A stretch of 47,874 bases of DNA, from positions 1-47,874 of IMG/VR virus record IMGVR_UViG_3300027513_000023; one strand, 5' to 3'. The notes beneath the pieces are model-generated. The model was not told where the DNA came from. It ran no database searches and was given only the letters and a program-made list of their open reading frames with translations. Numbering within the stretch: the first letter of the stretch is position 1; each line of letters starts with the position of its first letter. Both the position numbers and the translations under genes were made by a program. Shown in pieces: positions 6,660 to 13,530 of the stretch. The DNA comes from a virus.

Positions 6660-6831
6660 GCACGAGACATACCTTGGCGATGGTGTCTATGCCTGGACTG
6701 ACGGTTATCAACTATGGCTTAGGACGGAACGAGATGATGGCGAGCATACAATCGCTCTTGAGCCTGCCGTATTTGCTGCGCTGATAACATACGAGAAGAG
6801 GTTACGAGTGCCACGGGAGTCAAATATATAA
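6649..6831 (+). CDS. Conserved DGVYAxxDGYQ-type small protein
   Basis: Starting at ATG 6649, the 60 residues read MIRKHETYLGDGVYAWTDGY, then a strand (LWLRTERDD) and LEPAVFAALITYEKR. Short proteins with the pattern GDGVYAxxDGYxxxLxT followed by a helix are widespread in bacteria and phages, without a known function. It overlaps the previous gene by 11 bases and ends 5 bases before the canonical part of the right inverted repeat, partly reading into it. It is the last gene of the element. Confidence 0.65.
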   Translation: MIRKHETYLGDGVYAWTDGYQLWLRTERDDGEHTIALEPAVFAALITYEKRLRVPRESNI

Positions 6832-6846
6832 GTCCCTAATATAGGG
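6811..6846 (-). repeat. Right terminal inverted repeat
   Basis: Its reverse complement starts CCCTATATTAGGG and ends ACTCCCGTGG, mirroring the left repeat at 4987-5023. The last codons and stop of the 6649-6831 gene lie inside it, unlike the left end, which is outside the transposase frame. Confidence 0.6.
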
Positions 6847-6862
6847 CATTGCGTCGGCTTTA

Positions 6863-6926
6863 GGTGTTTCGAGATGTTTCAAGGTGTTTCAGGCATCTGA
6901 AACAAGATGAAACATGATGAAACACC
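6863..6926. repeat. 64-bp palindrome of 10-bp-phased TGTTTC boxes
   Basis: TGTTTC occurs at 6865, 6875 and 6885, exactly 10 bp apart. Its complement GAAACA occurs at 6899, 6909 and 6919, again 10 bp apart. The halves mirror one another around 6894.5. The inner pair is TGTTTCAG-GCAT-CTGAAACA, and the outer pair is GGTGTTTC with GAAACACC. Helical phasing indicates several protein units bound on one face. In RNA it would form a hairpin of three 7-8 bp stems separated by small internal loops. It lies 52 bases upstream of the gene at 6978. Confidence 0.8.
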
Positions 6927-6977
6927 GTTGGGGAATAGATTGGACTATCTCTGTGGGATCAACCACGGAGATACGCT

Positions 6978-7769
6978 ATGTCCGATCTTTTCCACTTAGC
7001 TCTTAAATCGCGCAACGAGAAAACAGGTCCGATCCCAGTCTCGACAAGTCCGGCTAATACTTGCCCGGATTCTTGTCCGTTTAAGAAGCGGGTCGTCGTC
7101 GTAGACGATGCCGCCACGGAAGAGGGCGGCGGGTGTTATGCGGCTGGCGGGCCTTTGGCCATGCATTGGGCGCTGGTTAGTGCTGGCAAGCGTGGCGTGC
7201 CGTTTGATGCATTCCTGGCCAGTGTTAGTGCATTGCCGGCGCTGCAGCTGTGGCGTCACGATCAGGCGGGTGATTTGCCGGGGCGGGGTGATGCTATCGA
7301 TGCCGATGCATTGATGCGGCTAGTTGGGGCGAACCGTGGCAAGCGGGGGTTTACCTATACCCATAAGCCGCTGAGCGTTCCGGGCAATGCGGCGGCGGTC
7401 GCGGCCGCGAATGCCGGCGGGTTTACCGTCAATCTGTCGGGCAACAACCTGGCGCATGCTGACGAGCTGGCCGATGCGGCGGTCGGGCCCGTGGTTAGTG
7501 TCGTATCGATGGAATATCAGCGGCGGGAGAGCGGGTCTGGCAAAAACCATCAATGGCTAGAATCATTGGCGGAATATCGGGCCCGCATTGCGGCATTGCC
7601 GCAGGTGACACCGGCGGGCCGGCCGGTTGCGGTTTGCCCGGCAACCTACCTGGACGACAAATCGTGCGCCAATTGCGCGCTGTGCGCTGTGCGCGACCGC
7701 AAGGTGATCGTGGCGTTTCCGGCCCATGGGTCGGGCAAGGCGAAAGCCGATAGCGTGGCGCGCGCCTAA
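6978..7769 (+). CDS. DUF7227-like conserved phage protein
   Basis: The 263-residue protein matches a conserved phage/prophage family I know as DUF7227, of unknown function. Landmarks in order are NEKTGPIPVSTSPANTCPDSCP near residue 14, GCYAAGGPLAMHW (about 52), LWRHDQAGDLPG (about 90), GFTYTHKPL (about 123), GFTVNLSGNNLAHADEL (about 148), and a C-terminal CPATY, SCANCALC, DRKVIVAFPAHG block. The ordered Cys residues suggest a metal or Fe-S site. The start is set by CGGAGA in the leader CAACCACGGAGA. The phased palindrome directly upstream probably controls it. Confidence 0.75.
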   Translation: MSDLFHLALKSRNEKTGPIPVSTSPANTCPDSCPFKKRVVVVDDAATEEGGGCYAAGGPLAMHWALVSAGKRGVPFDAFLASVSALPALQLWRHDQAGDLPGRGDAIDADALMRLVGANRGKRGFTYTHKPLSVPGNAAAVAAANAGGFTVNLSGNNLAHADELADAAVGPVVSVVSMEYQRRESGSGKNHQWLESLAEYRARIAALPQVTPAGRPVAVCPATYLDDKSCANCALCAVRDRKVIVAFPAHGSGKAKADSVARA

Positions 7770-7820
7770 GGAGGCGCGCTGCATGTCACCCCATCAGACC
7801 AACCACAAGGATCATGGATC

Positions 7821-8051
7821 ATGGCGAAATACATGGCGAAATACACGGCGGAGATATCGGGGCACTCGTGGCGACAAGGGCCGGTCGCCGAATTCGACAC
7901 GGTGCGCGAGGCGCGGCAATGGGCCGAGAGCTACGGTCGGACGGCGGACAGATGCACGATCCGCGACGCCAGGGGTCGGGAGGTTGGGCTGCATTGCCGC
8001 GACACGGCCGGCAACGGCATGCGCTGGTTTCGGGCGGGGCTAGGCCGATGA
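7821..8051 (+). CDS. Small hypothetical protein
   Basis: The 76-residue product starts MAKYMAKYTAEISGHSWRQG. The first half is strand-like and is followed by a helix (TVREARQWAESYGRTADRC) and a final strand region, a small alpha/beta layout. The leader ACCAACCACAAGGATC resembles those of 4963 and 6978, with AAGGA as ribosome site; an in-frame ATG at 7833 is an alternative start. It overlaps the next gene by ATGA. Function unknown. Confidence 0.6.
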   Translation: MAKYMAKYTAEISGHSWRQGPVAEFDTVREARQWAESYGRTADRCTIRDARGREVGLHCRDTAGNGMRWFRAGLGR

Positions 8052-8377
8052 GCGGGGATGACGGGGTTTATGACCGGCCCAAGGGCGAGAGAGCGCATGC
8101 GGAGGCCGCCTATGCGATGTTGGCGCGGTCTCTGGACGGCACCGTCGCCGATGGCGAATGGTGCCTGGAGCTGGCCGCGCGGCGTCTGGAGCAATGGGGC
8201 GATCCGGGGCTGGCGGACCAGGTGCGGGCGCTGTGCGAGGGGTGGTACCCGGTGGATTCGGAGATTCGGGCGATGATGGTCCGGGTCGAGGAATTGATCG
8301 AGGCGCCGGAGCCGGCCATGACCGTCATCGGCTCCTTGGATGGCATTACGGGCACAGGGGAGAAGGACAATGGCTGA
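8048..8377 (+). CDS. Hypothetical protein
   Basis: ATG at 8048 overlaps the previous stop by four bases and opens MSGDDGVYDRPKGERAHAEAAY. The 109-residue product is mostly helical and acidic, with Trp residues in GEWCLEL, EQWGDPG and EGWYPVD. It overlaps the next gene by eight bases. I do not recognise a family. Confidence 0.6.
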   Translation: MSGDDGVYDRPKGERAHAEAAYAMLARSLDGTVADGEWCLELAARRLEQWGDPGLADQVRALCEGWYPVDSEIRAMMVRVEELIEAPEPAMTVIGSLDGITGTGEKDNG

Positions 8378-8606
8378 GGCAGGGCGAGACGAGGCATTCG
8401 AAGCGGTTATCGAGGAGATAACGCGGCAGCAGCGTGAGGCTGGGATGCCGTTTGAAGATGCGCTGAGGCTAGAGCGGCTGATCGTGACCTATGGCAGCTT
8501 TTGTGCCCGCGAGGCGCGGGAACGGGCCTGGGATTCGGCTCAAACAAATTTGATGTCGAGTGACTGGAGGCCGGCCGGCAAGACAACAAAGTTTGTCCCG
8601 TTGTAG
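8370..8606 (+). CDS. Hypothetical protein whose end overlaps a convergent gene
   Basis: The 78-residue product starts MAEAGRDEAFEAVIEEITRQQ and is helical to about residue 56. The last 20 or so residues lie on DNA that also encodes the C-terminus of the minus-strand RTX protein (67-bp overlap) and look less protein-like. An older, longer or shorter gene may have been cut when the 8540-9790 gene was inserted. Function unknown. Confidence 0.5.
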   Translation: MAEAGRDEAFEAVIEEITRQQREAGMPFEDALRLERLIVTYGSFCAREARERAWDSAQTNLMSSDWRPAGKTTKFVPL

Positions 8607-9790
8607 CTGATGGCTCCGGTAGTGCTATGGTAGGCGACCAATGCCGGATTGGCAAAGATCGAGCTACTAAGCTGCACCGTATCGTTGACACTGTTGAAAT
8701 CAAAACAGGTGTCGACGTTGTTCTTCCCCAACGGTGTGCTGAAGGCGATGGTGTCGTGACCATTGCCGGTGACAAGGGTGTCCCTGTTGCGTTTGCCGTC
8801 GAGGAAATCGTTGCCGTCGCCGCCCACCAGCGTGTTCCGGCCAGGGCCGCCGATCAGGACCAGATCGGGGGGTGGCGGAACCACCTCGAACGGGTGCGAC
8901 TCATCCAGCACCGGGGCTGCGGTGAGGAAAATTGTTCCAGTATCGTTGACAGGAAGCTGGGCGTCGGTCAGGCCGAACACGTCGTTGTTGCTGAATGTCG
9001 GAACGACACTGGTAAAGTTGAACAGGGCGCGGTCACTGGCGCTGTCGTTGTTGTTAATGATCACGTTGTTGTCGATGACGAGGCTGTTGCTGCTCCAGAG
9101 CAACCCCTCTGCACCATAAGCGATCAACGCCGGGTTTTGCGTATTGGTCCCTTGCTCGATGACGTTGCCGGTGATCGTGGCGTTGCCGCCGTTGGCTATA
9201 TCGATATTGTAGCTGCCCGACCCGTCCTCGTTCTGAATGCGGTTGTTGATTATCGTCGTATTGGCAGCCCGTGATTTGATTTCGTGACCGACTAGGGTGC
9301 CGTGGAAATAGCTGTCGGTTATAGTGACGCTATTAATTGCGCCAACATATAACCCGTGAGTATTACCGACGCCATTGCCATTAAAAGCAAACTCGCAATT
9401 ATCAATGACTAGATCGGAACTTGGGTCGCTGGCCGTCAGTATTCCATTTTCATTATCGTGAAAATAGCAGTTGGCGAGGGTCAGATCGCCGGTTTGCATG
9501 CGAATGCCGGCGCCGTTGGCGTCCGGCACGGCAGCGCCGCTAAACTCGAACCCGTTGATCGTGATATTGCCGTCGGTGGTGAAGATCGCCTTGCCGTCGG
9601 GCGGCGGCACCGTGGCCTGCATGTGCACCATGCCGCCGACCGCGGTCAGCGTGATGTCGGTGGTGATGTGGGCGAAGTCGTTGGTGTAGGTGCCGGCATC
9701 GACCAGGATCGTGTCGCCGTCCGCCGATGCTGCGATGGCGGCGGATACGGTCTGGAACTCTTTGTCTGCGCCAACGGTCAGCGTGGTCAT
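8540..9790 (-). CDS. Secreted-type beta-helix protein with RTX repeats
   Basis: The 416-residue product begins with the pectate-lyase-like pattern MTTLTVGADKEFQTVSAAI and DGDTILVDAGTY. About 250 residues of parallel beta-helix repeats rich in NN and IT steps follow (TITDSYFHG, IINNRIQNEDG). Near the C-terminus are hemolysin-type calcium motifs (GGPGRNTLVGGDGNDFLDG and GNGHDTIAFS). RTX proteins usually leave the cell through a type I secretion system of the host. There is no N-terminal signal, as expected. It is opposite to its flanking genes and has more AT-rich codons, so it looks like recently gained cargo. Carbohydrate or surface binding is plausible; no lyase active site could be identified. 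Confidence 0.8.
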   Translation of the reverse strand: MTTLTVGADKEFQTVSAAIAASADGDTILVDAGTYTNDFAHITTDITLTAVGGMVHMQATVPPPDGKAIFTTDGNITINGFEFSGAAVPDANGAGIRMQTGDLTLANCYFHDNENGILTASDPSSDLVIDNCEFAFNGNGVGNTHGLYVGAINSVTITDSYFHGTLVGHEIKSRAANTTIINNRIQNEDGSGSYNIDIANGGNATITGNVIEQGTNTQNPALIAYGAEGLLWSSNSLVIDNNVIINNNDSASDRALFNFTSVVPTFSNNDVFGLTDAQLPVNDTGTIFLTAAPVLDESHPFEVVPPPPDLVLIGGPGRNTLVGGDGNDFLDGKRNRDTLVTGNGHDTIAFSTPLGKNNVDTCFDFNSVNDTVQLSSSIFANPALVAYHSTTGAISYNGTNFVVLPAGLQSLDIKFV

Positions 9791-9851
9791 GAACGCACCC
9801 TGGTTATCGTCGGGGGGTTATCGCAGGAGTGGCGGCGGAGCCGCTAGTCGG

Positions 9852-10709
9852 CTAGTCGGTGTAGCCGTAGCGCGCGCTGGCGGCGGCGACCTCCGGGGCG
9901 TTCATGTGATACACCCCACGCTCCCAGCGTATCGGCAATTCCAGGTCGGCGGGGCCGTAATTCGACTTCCTCGACGACAGCATGAGGCCCAGCGCCTTGT
10001 CTTTGTGTAGGTAGAGCCTCGATCTGACGCCGTTGTGCCAGGCGACCGAACCGGATTCGCCGGTGCCCAGCGCCTGCCCGGCGGCCGAGGGGTGCTTCAC
10101 CAGGATGACGGCGCCCTGGATCGCCACGGCGAGCCGGCGCAACTGGTTGAGGAACTGCACCACCTGCTGCTCGTCGTTCTGATTGCCGCCAAAGGTCTGC
10201 GTCGCGGTATCGATGACGACGTAGGTAATCCCCTCGTCCAGGCACTTATGTAAGAGCCGCTCGAACAGGGTCGTAGGCTGCATCCGCCACTCTTTCTTGT
10301 CGAGGCGGGAGAGCGTGTTGTCGAACCCGACGCGCGGCGCCAGCCAGAGGCCGGCTTCCGCTATATCGGTCATCGAGAGGCCGACCGAGCGGTTGATGTC
10401 GTATTGCCGCCGCCATAATTCGTCGCCGTCATCCTCGGCGCCAAAGAATAAGGCTCGCCCCGCTTGGCATTGGAGCCCCAGAAACGGCCAGCCGAGGACG
10501 ACCGAGGTGAGCAACTGCTGCATGAGTAACGATTTTCCCGCCCCGCCCGGGCCGGTCAGCAGCATGACGCTGCCGCGCACGAAACACTTCTCGACGAGCC
10601 AGTCGCGCCGGGGCGGGGTCTTGCCCTCCCAGCGCATCGGCGACAAGAGATCGAAGGAATCGGAAGGACGCGCCTCCCGCAGCCGCTCGACATCGGCTCT
10701 CGCCAGCAT
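9852..10709 (-). CDS. RepA-like AAA ATPase (DnaB-type replication protein)
   Basis: The 285-residue protein has Walker A GPGGAGKS (residues 53-60) and a Walker B strand YVVIDTATQTFGG (about 163). Between them is LFFGAEDDGDELWRR, and VILVKHPS (about 201) follows, typical of the AAA_25/RepA family of hexameric helicase-like ATPases that act in plasmid and phage replication. GAGGGGGG precedes the ATG at 10709. Length is normal for the family. It is the last gene of a minus-strand block with RusA and a Cro-like repressor, which together look like replication and control functions. Confidence 0.8.
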   Translation of the reverse strand: MLARADVERLREARPSDSFDLLSPMRWEGKTPPRRDWLVEKCFVRGSVMLLTGPGGAGKSLLMQQLLTSVVLGWPFLGLQCQAGRALFFGAEDDGDELWRRQYDINRSVGLSMTDIAEAGLWLAPRVGFDNTLSRLDKKEWRMQPTTLFERLLHKCLDEGITYVVIDTATQTFGGNQNDEQQVVQFLNQLRRLAVAIQGAVILVKHPSAAGQALGTGESGSVAWHNGVRSRLYLHKDKALGLMLSSRKSNYGPADLELPIRWERGVYHMNAPEVAAASARYGYTD

Positions 10710-10755
10710 GTTGCCCCCCTCAACATGAATGTTTGGTGACGCCCCTTCGCCGAGC

Positions 10756-11010
10756 CTATTCCCCCCGGAGATAGCTCCGCAAGACGCCCTCCTCGGCCTC
10801 CTCCTCGCTCAGCGCGGGCGGCCGAAACCACTCGTCGTAGCCGGCCAGCACCCGCTCCCGCCAGGCGATCGCCAGGACCGCCCAGCCGATTCCCTCGGTC
10901 AGGTAGCCCTCCAGGATCGGCTCGTGGCACGACACCCGGGCCTGCGCCAGGATCACGAGCAGCCCCTTCTCCAATTCGGTCAGGTCGGCCGCCATCAGCC
11001 GAGCCGCCAT
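10756..11010 (-). CDS. Small hypothetical protein between rusA and repA-like gene
   Basis: The 84-residue product (MAARLMAADLTELEKGLLVILAQARV) is helical and acidic at its C-terminus (SEEEAEEGVLRSYLRGE). It overlaps the rusA-like gene by 16 bases. The position between two replication genes suggests an accessory role, but no motif supports a specific function. Confidence 0.65.
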   Translation of the reverse strand: MAARLMAADLTELEKGLLVILAQARVSCHEPILEGYLTEGIGWAVLAIAWRERVLAGYDEWFRPPALSEEEAEEGVLRSYLRGE

Positions 11011-11363
11011 ACCGACACAACCAGCGCCTCGGTCACGGCCACCCGCCGCACCTCGTATTCATCGACCCAGCGATCATCCAGGATGACCCGCTGCCGCACC
11101 AAGAGGTCGGCGATCGGCTTGATGGCGTTGTCGATGTCGCGGGTGCGGTTGAACGGCAGATCGATCTCGATCCGGCAGCGGCCGATCGGCTCGGGCGGCC
11201 GACCGGCCAGATTGACCGCATAGCCCGCCTCGGCGACCCAGGCCCGGTAGGCGTTGGTCTTGATCCGCTGCGTACTGCCGGCGCGGTTCGTGAACAGAGC
11301 ATTGGCGGAGGGCGGCACGGGGAGCCGCAGACGCAGGTCCGGCTCACTCGGCCGCAACCCCAT
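10995..11363 (-). CDS. rusA: RusA-type Holliday junction resolvase
   Basis: The 122-residue protein matches the RusA family of small phage endonucleases, which resolve four-way junctions. The N-terminal strand LRLRLPVPPSANALF is typical. The catalytic acidic residues lie in RDIDNAIKPIADLL (D76, D78) and VILDDRWVDEYEV (D96/D97). Length agrees with the family. It overlaps the upstream repressor gene by 20 bases and the downstream gene by 16, so it is part of the replication block. Confidence 0.88.
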   Translation of the reverse strand: MGLRPSEPDLRLRLPVPPSANALFTNRAGSTQRIKTNAYRAWVAEAGYAVNLAGRPPEPIGRCRIEIDLPFNRTRDIDNAIKPIADLLVRQRVILDDRWVDEYEVRRVAVTEALVVSVWRLG

Positions 11364-11649
11364 CGCCTCCCCCGCCAGCGGACTTCCGCCCGGTTGCGCG
11401 CCCCGGGGGCCTGCCGACCCGGCTCGGCACCGGCTCGACCTCGGCCCAGTCCGAGTATAGCCGGCGCACCGGGATGCCCGTCTCGATCGAGATTTTTTCC
11501 AGCGTGCTGGTCTTAAAAAACGCGCGCGGCTGCGCCGACCGCAGACCGCAGAGCGCGTAGATGCTTTGCGCGTTCATGCCCAAGCGGAGAGCGAACATCC
11601 GAGGCTTCTCGCCCCGGTCCGCCAGCCATGTAGCCAATTTCGTTGTCAT
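11344..11649 (-). CDS. Cro/CI-like DNA-binding regulator
   Basis: The 101-residue product starts MTTKLATWLADRGEKPRMFALRL at 11649. Residues from about 15 to 40 (KPRMFALRLGMNAQSIYALC) fit a helix-turn-helix, and TLEKISIETGIPVRRLYSDW fits the next helices of an XRE-type domain. The tail is basic and Gly/Arg-rich. No ribosome site precedes the ATG, and a promoter is placed so that the transcript would begin at or next to the start codon, as with leaderless repressor mRNAs. An ATG at 11685 is an alternative start. It heads the minus-strand replication block and lies divergent to the recombination genes, the classic place for a phage control gene. Confidence 0.65.
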   Translation of the reverse strand: MTTKLATWLADRGEKPRMFALRLGMNAQSIYALCGLRSAQPRAFFKTSTLEKISIETGIPVRRLYSDWAEVEPVPSRVGRPPGRATGRKSAGGGGDGVAAE

Positions 11650-11656
11650 GGACAGC

Positions 11657-11685
11657 AATGTATCTTTTCTGATTGACAGGCGCAA
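11657..11685 (-). promoter_or_regulatory. Candidate promoter of the Cro/CI-like gene
   Basis: On the minus strand TTGCGC (11680-11685) and TACATT (11657-11662) are separated by exactly 17 bases. The -10 box ends eight bases from the ATG at 11649, so transcription would start at or beside the start codon. Confidence 0.45.
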
Positions 11686-11742
11686 TGGGCGAGATTACGT
11701 TCGCCGGCATCGTGGACGTAGACGTACACATCGAGGGCCGAG

Positions 11743-11916
11743 ATGAACCATCTCGAGGAAATCGCGCTGAAGCACGCCAAGGCCTTGGGCCGTGCCGAGG
11801 CGGCACTGGCGTACATCGCCGCCATCGCCGACCGGCCGAACGAGGTGCGGGCGGCGGTGGCCGATGTGCAGGCCGAAATCACGCGGATTATCGCTGGCGG
11901 CGAGGTGGCGGAATGA
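11743..11916 (+). CDS. 57-residue hypothetical protein
   Basis: From ATG 11743 the frame reads MNHLEEIALKHAKALGRAEA, then helical alanine-rich sequence to GGEVAE. The stop overlaps the start of the HNH gene by ATGA. Upstream, in another frame, ATG 11685 opens MGEITFAGIVDVDVHIEGR, which also looks protein-like but runs on without a stop through the first codons of this gene. A one-base change near 11740 would join or end it. The start is therefore uncertain. Function unknown. Confidence 0.5.
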   Translation: MNHLEEIALKHAKALGRAEAALAYIAAIADRPNEVRAAVADVQAEITRIIAGGEVAE

Positions 11917-12392
11917 GCGAACCTCAACTGCGCGGCAGACAACAGGCATTCCTGCCACGCTTTGAAGCTGGTTACGAGCCCGAACCCAACAGCGGATGCT
12001 GGATTTGGCTTCGGCGCCTTACGCCAAAAGGCTACGGACGCATCCAGCTGGGTGGGAGCGAGGTTTATGTCCATCGTGCCGCATGGGAGTTCTTCCGCGG
12101 ACCAATCCCCGAGACGCTAGAAGTTGACCACTTGTGCGGCATGCGCTGCTGCGTCAACCCCGACCATCTGGAACCGGTAACGCACGCAGAAAACGTCCGG
12201 CGGAGCGCATCAGGCGAGGTTCTCCGCGCGATGATGCTGAGTAAGCCTGCATGCCCTAACGGCCACTCCTATGCCGGAGCGCCGCTGGATGCGAACGGGC
12301 ATCGCATCTGCCTGATTTGCCGGAAGGCGCACTGGAAGCGCCGCAATGCCCGCCAGGGCGCAAAGCGGAGGCTCGCACGATGCTCGGGTTAA
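11913..12392 (+). CDS. HNH endonuclease
   Basis: The 159-residue product has a classic HNH_3-like core: YVHRAAWEFFRGPIP, then EVDHLCGMRCCVNPDHLEPVT, where DH and the distal NPDH supply the metal-binding residues. A second cluster (CPNGH and CLICRKAHW) near the C-terminus resembles a zinc-binding segment. Such genes are usually free-standing homing endonucleases or nicking enzymes. It overlaps the exonuclease gene by 13 bases and the upstream gene by four, so it sits as a passenger in the recombination operon. Confidence 0.85.
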   Translation: MSEPQLRGRQQAFLPRFEAGYEPEPNSGCWIWLRRLTPKGYGRIQLGGSEVYVHRAAWEFFRGPIPETLEVDHLCGMRCCVNPDHLEPVTHAENVRRSASGEVLRAMMLSKPACPNGHSYAGAPLDANGHRICLICRKAHWKRRNARQGAKRRLARCSG

Positions 12393-13309
12393 GCAAAGAG
12401 CAGCTCGCAGCGCGGCGCAAGTATGTTCAAGCCGGCGATGCCGCCAAAATAATGGCCGGGGAGTGGCGCTCGGTATGGCGTGAGAAAAAGGGACTTGTTG
12501 ATGGCGAGGATTTGTCTGGCGTGCTTCCAGTTCAACTCGGCAGCATGACAGAGCCATTTAACCTAGCGTGGGCCGAGAGAACTACAGGCCGCGAGATCAA
12601 CTACTACAGCGGCAACCCGCTGATGCGCCAGATATGGCTTGCGCTACACGGCCCCGACTCAGTGGCTCTCGGTCTATACGCCAGCATGAACGAGGTGGAG
12701 TTGCAGGTTAGCGAGGCTTACCCCTGGATGGCATGCAATTTGGATGGCATGACGACGACTCCGCAAGGACGCCCCTGCGTCATTGATGCCAAGCATGTCG
12801 GTCGCTCCGACGAAGCGATGCTTCTTCGTTATGCGCCGGGCATGGTGCATCAGGCGACGGTAGCAGGTTTCGACTGGTGGGCATTGTCAGTGCTGATCGG
12901 CAACTCGAAACACGAGGTTATCTACCAAGAAGTAGATCCCCTGTACCAGGCCGAGCTGATCGCCAAGGAGCGGGCGTTCTGGCGGCACGTCGAGGCCGAC
13001 GAAGAGCCGCAAGACGAAGTGGCACCAGTCGCCGCACCCAAGCCCCAACCAAAGCGCCGCGAGATCCTCCTTGACCAAATGCGACGCGAGGACTGGCCGA
13101 ACTGGAGTTCGGACTTTATCGGGCTGGCAAAAACCTTCGCCCAAACAAAGTCGGCGGCTGACCTGCACGCGATCACTCGCAAGGCTATGAGTGAATTGGT
13201 GCCGGAGGATATCGGCTTAGTCTCGGTTGGATTGGTCTCCCTTAAAAGAGATGGCAGGGGCACCACGATAAGCCTCAAGAGGGCGCCAGACGATGGGGAG
13301 GGGCCATGA
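12380..13309 (+). CDS. YqaJ/lambda-exonuclease-like recombination nuclease
   Basis: Starting at ATG 12380, the 309-residue product opens KEQLAARRKYVQAGDAAKIM and LPVQLGSMTEPFNLAWAE, the pattern of YqaJ-type viral exonucleases. Probable active-site residues are E59 (TEPF), D122 (NLDGM), D136 and K138 (VIDAKHVG). This enzyme degrades one strand of DNA ends to feed the ERF annealing protein encoded four genes downstream, a phage recombination pair. A Pro-rich linker near residue 225 joins a C-terminal helical part. The upstream ATG at 12317 is rejected because it reads through the HNH gene. Confidence 0.8.
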   Translation: MLGLSKEQLAARRKYVQAGDAAKIMAGEWRSVWREKKGLVDGEDLSGVLPVQLGSMTEPFNLAWAERTTGREINYYSGNPLMRQIWLALHGPDSVALGLYASMNEVELQVSEAYPWMACNLDGMTTTPQGRPCVIDAKHVGRSDEAMLLRYAPGMVHQATVAGFDWWALSVLIGNSKHEVIYQEVDPLYQAELIAKERAFWRHVEADEEPQDEVAPVAAPKPQPKRREILLDQMRREDWPNWSSDFIGLAKTFAQTKSAADLHAITRKAMSELVPEDIGLVSVGLVSLKRDGRGTTISLKRAPDDGEGP

Positions 13310-13530
13310 TGAATGACAGCGACAACGACGTTGTACTAAGGCCGTCGTTCAACAGCATCGATGCGGCGTGGCGCTCATTCGCCGGGAACATCCCGGAATT
13401 GGATAGCCCTAATACAATGGCTGCGTTTGCCGCCGGGGCCAGCGCGGCGCTATCGATCATCTACCGGAATGGTTTCGCGAACTTGAGTCGCGAGCTAAAA
13501 CAAATCGAGGAGGAACTGGAGCATGGCTGA
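13306..13530 (+). CDS. Small hypothetical protein in recombination operon
   Basis: The 74-residue product starts at tandem ATG codons (13306, 13309) overlapping the exonuclease stop. It reads MMNDSDNDVVLRPSFNSIDAA, then a hydrophobic helix (TMAAFAAGASAALSIIYRNGF) and an acidic coiled tail (RELKQIEEELEHG). The helix could be amphipathic or membrane-associated. It overlaps the KTSC gene by eight bases. Function unknown. Confidence 0.6.
   Translation: MMNDSDNDVVLRPSFNSIDAAWRSFAGNIPELDSPNTMAAFAAGASAALSIIYRNGFANLSRELKQIEEELEHG

Larger units (their letters stand above)
4987..6846 (+). mobile_element. IS1595-type element with four passenger genes
   Basis: An IS1595/ISXO2-like transposase gene and four short downstream genes lie between imperfect inverted repeats (4987-5023 and 6811-6846). 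I aligned the repeats by eye as about 28 identities in 36 positions with one gap. Members of the IS1595 family are known to carry passenger genes. No clear 8-bp target duplication is seen: GTTGGTGT on the left and CATTGCGT on the right match at only four positions. The ends are therefore provisional, or the insertion is old. Confidence 0.6.

Noticed and set aside
4979-6854. 8-bp target-site duplication around the mobile element
   Set aside because: GTTGGTGT and CATTGCGT match at only four positions, so no duplication can be claimed.
6850-6977. CRISPR-like repeat array
   Set aside because: Units are 10 bp without spacers and are arranged as a palindrome; this is an operator-like array, not a CRISPR.
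9458-9847. Plus-strand frame opposite the start of the beta-helix gene
   Set aside because: Antisense to a gene with clear beta-helix and RTX motifs; no ribosome site or motif of its own.
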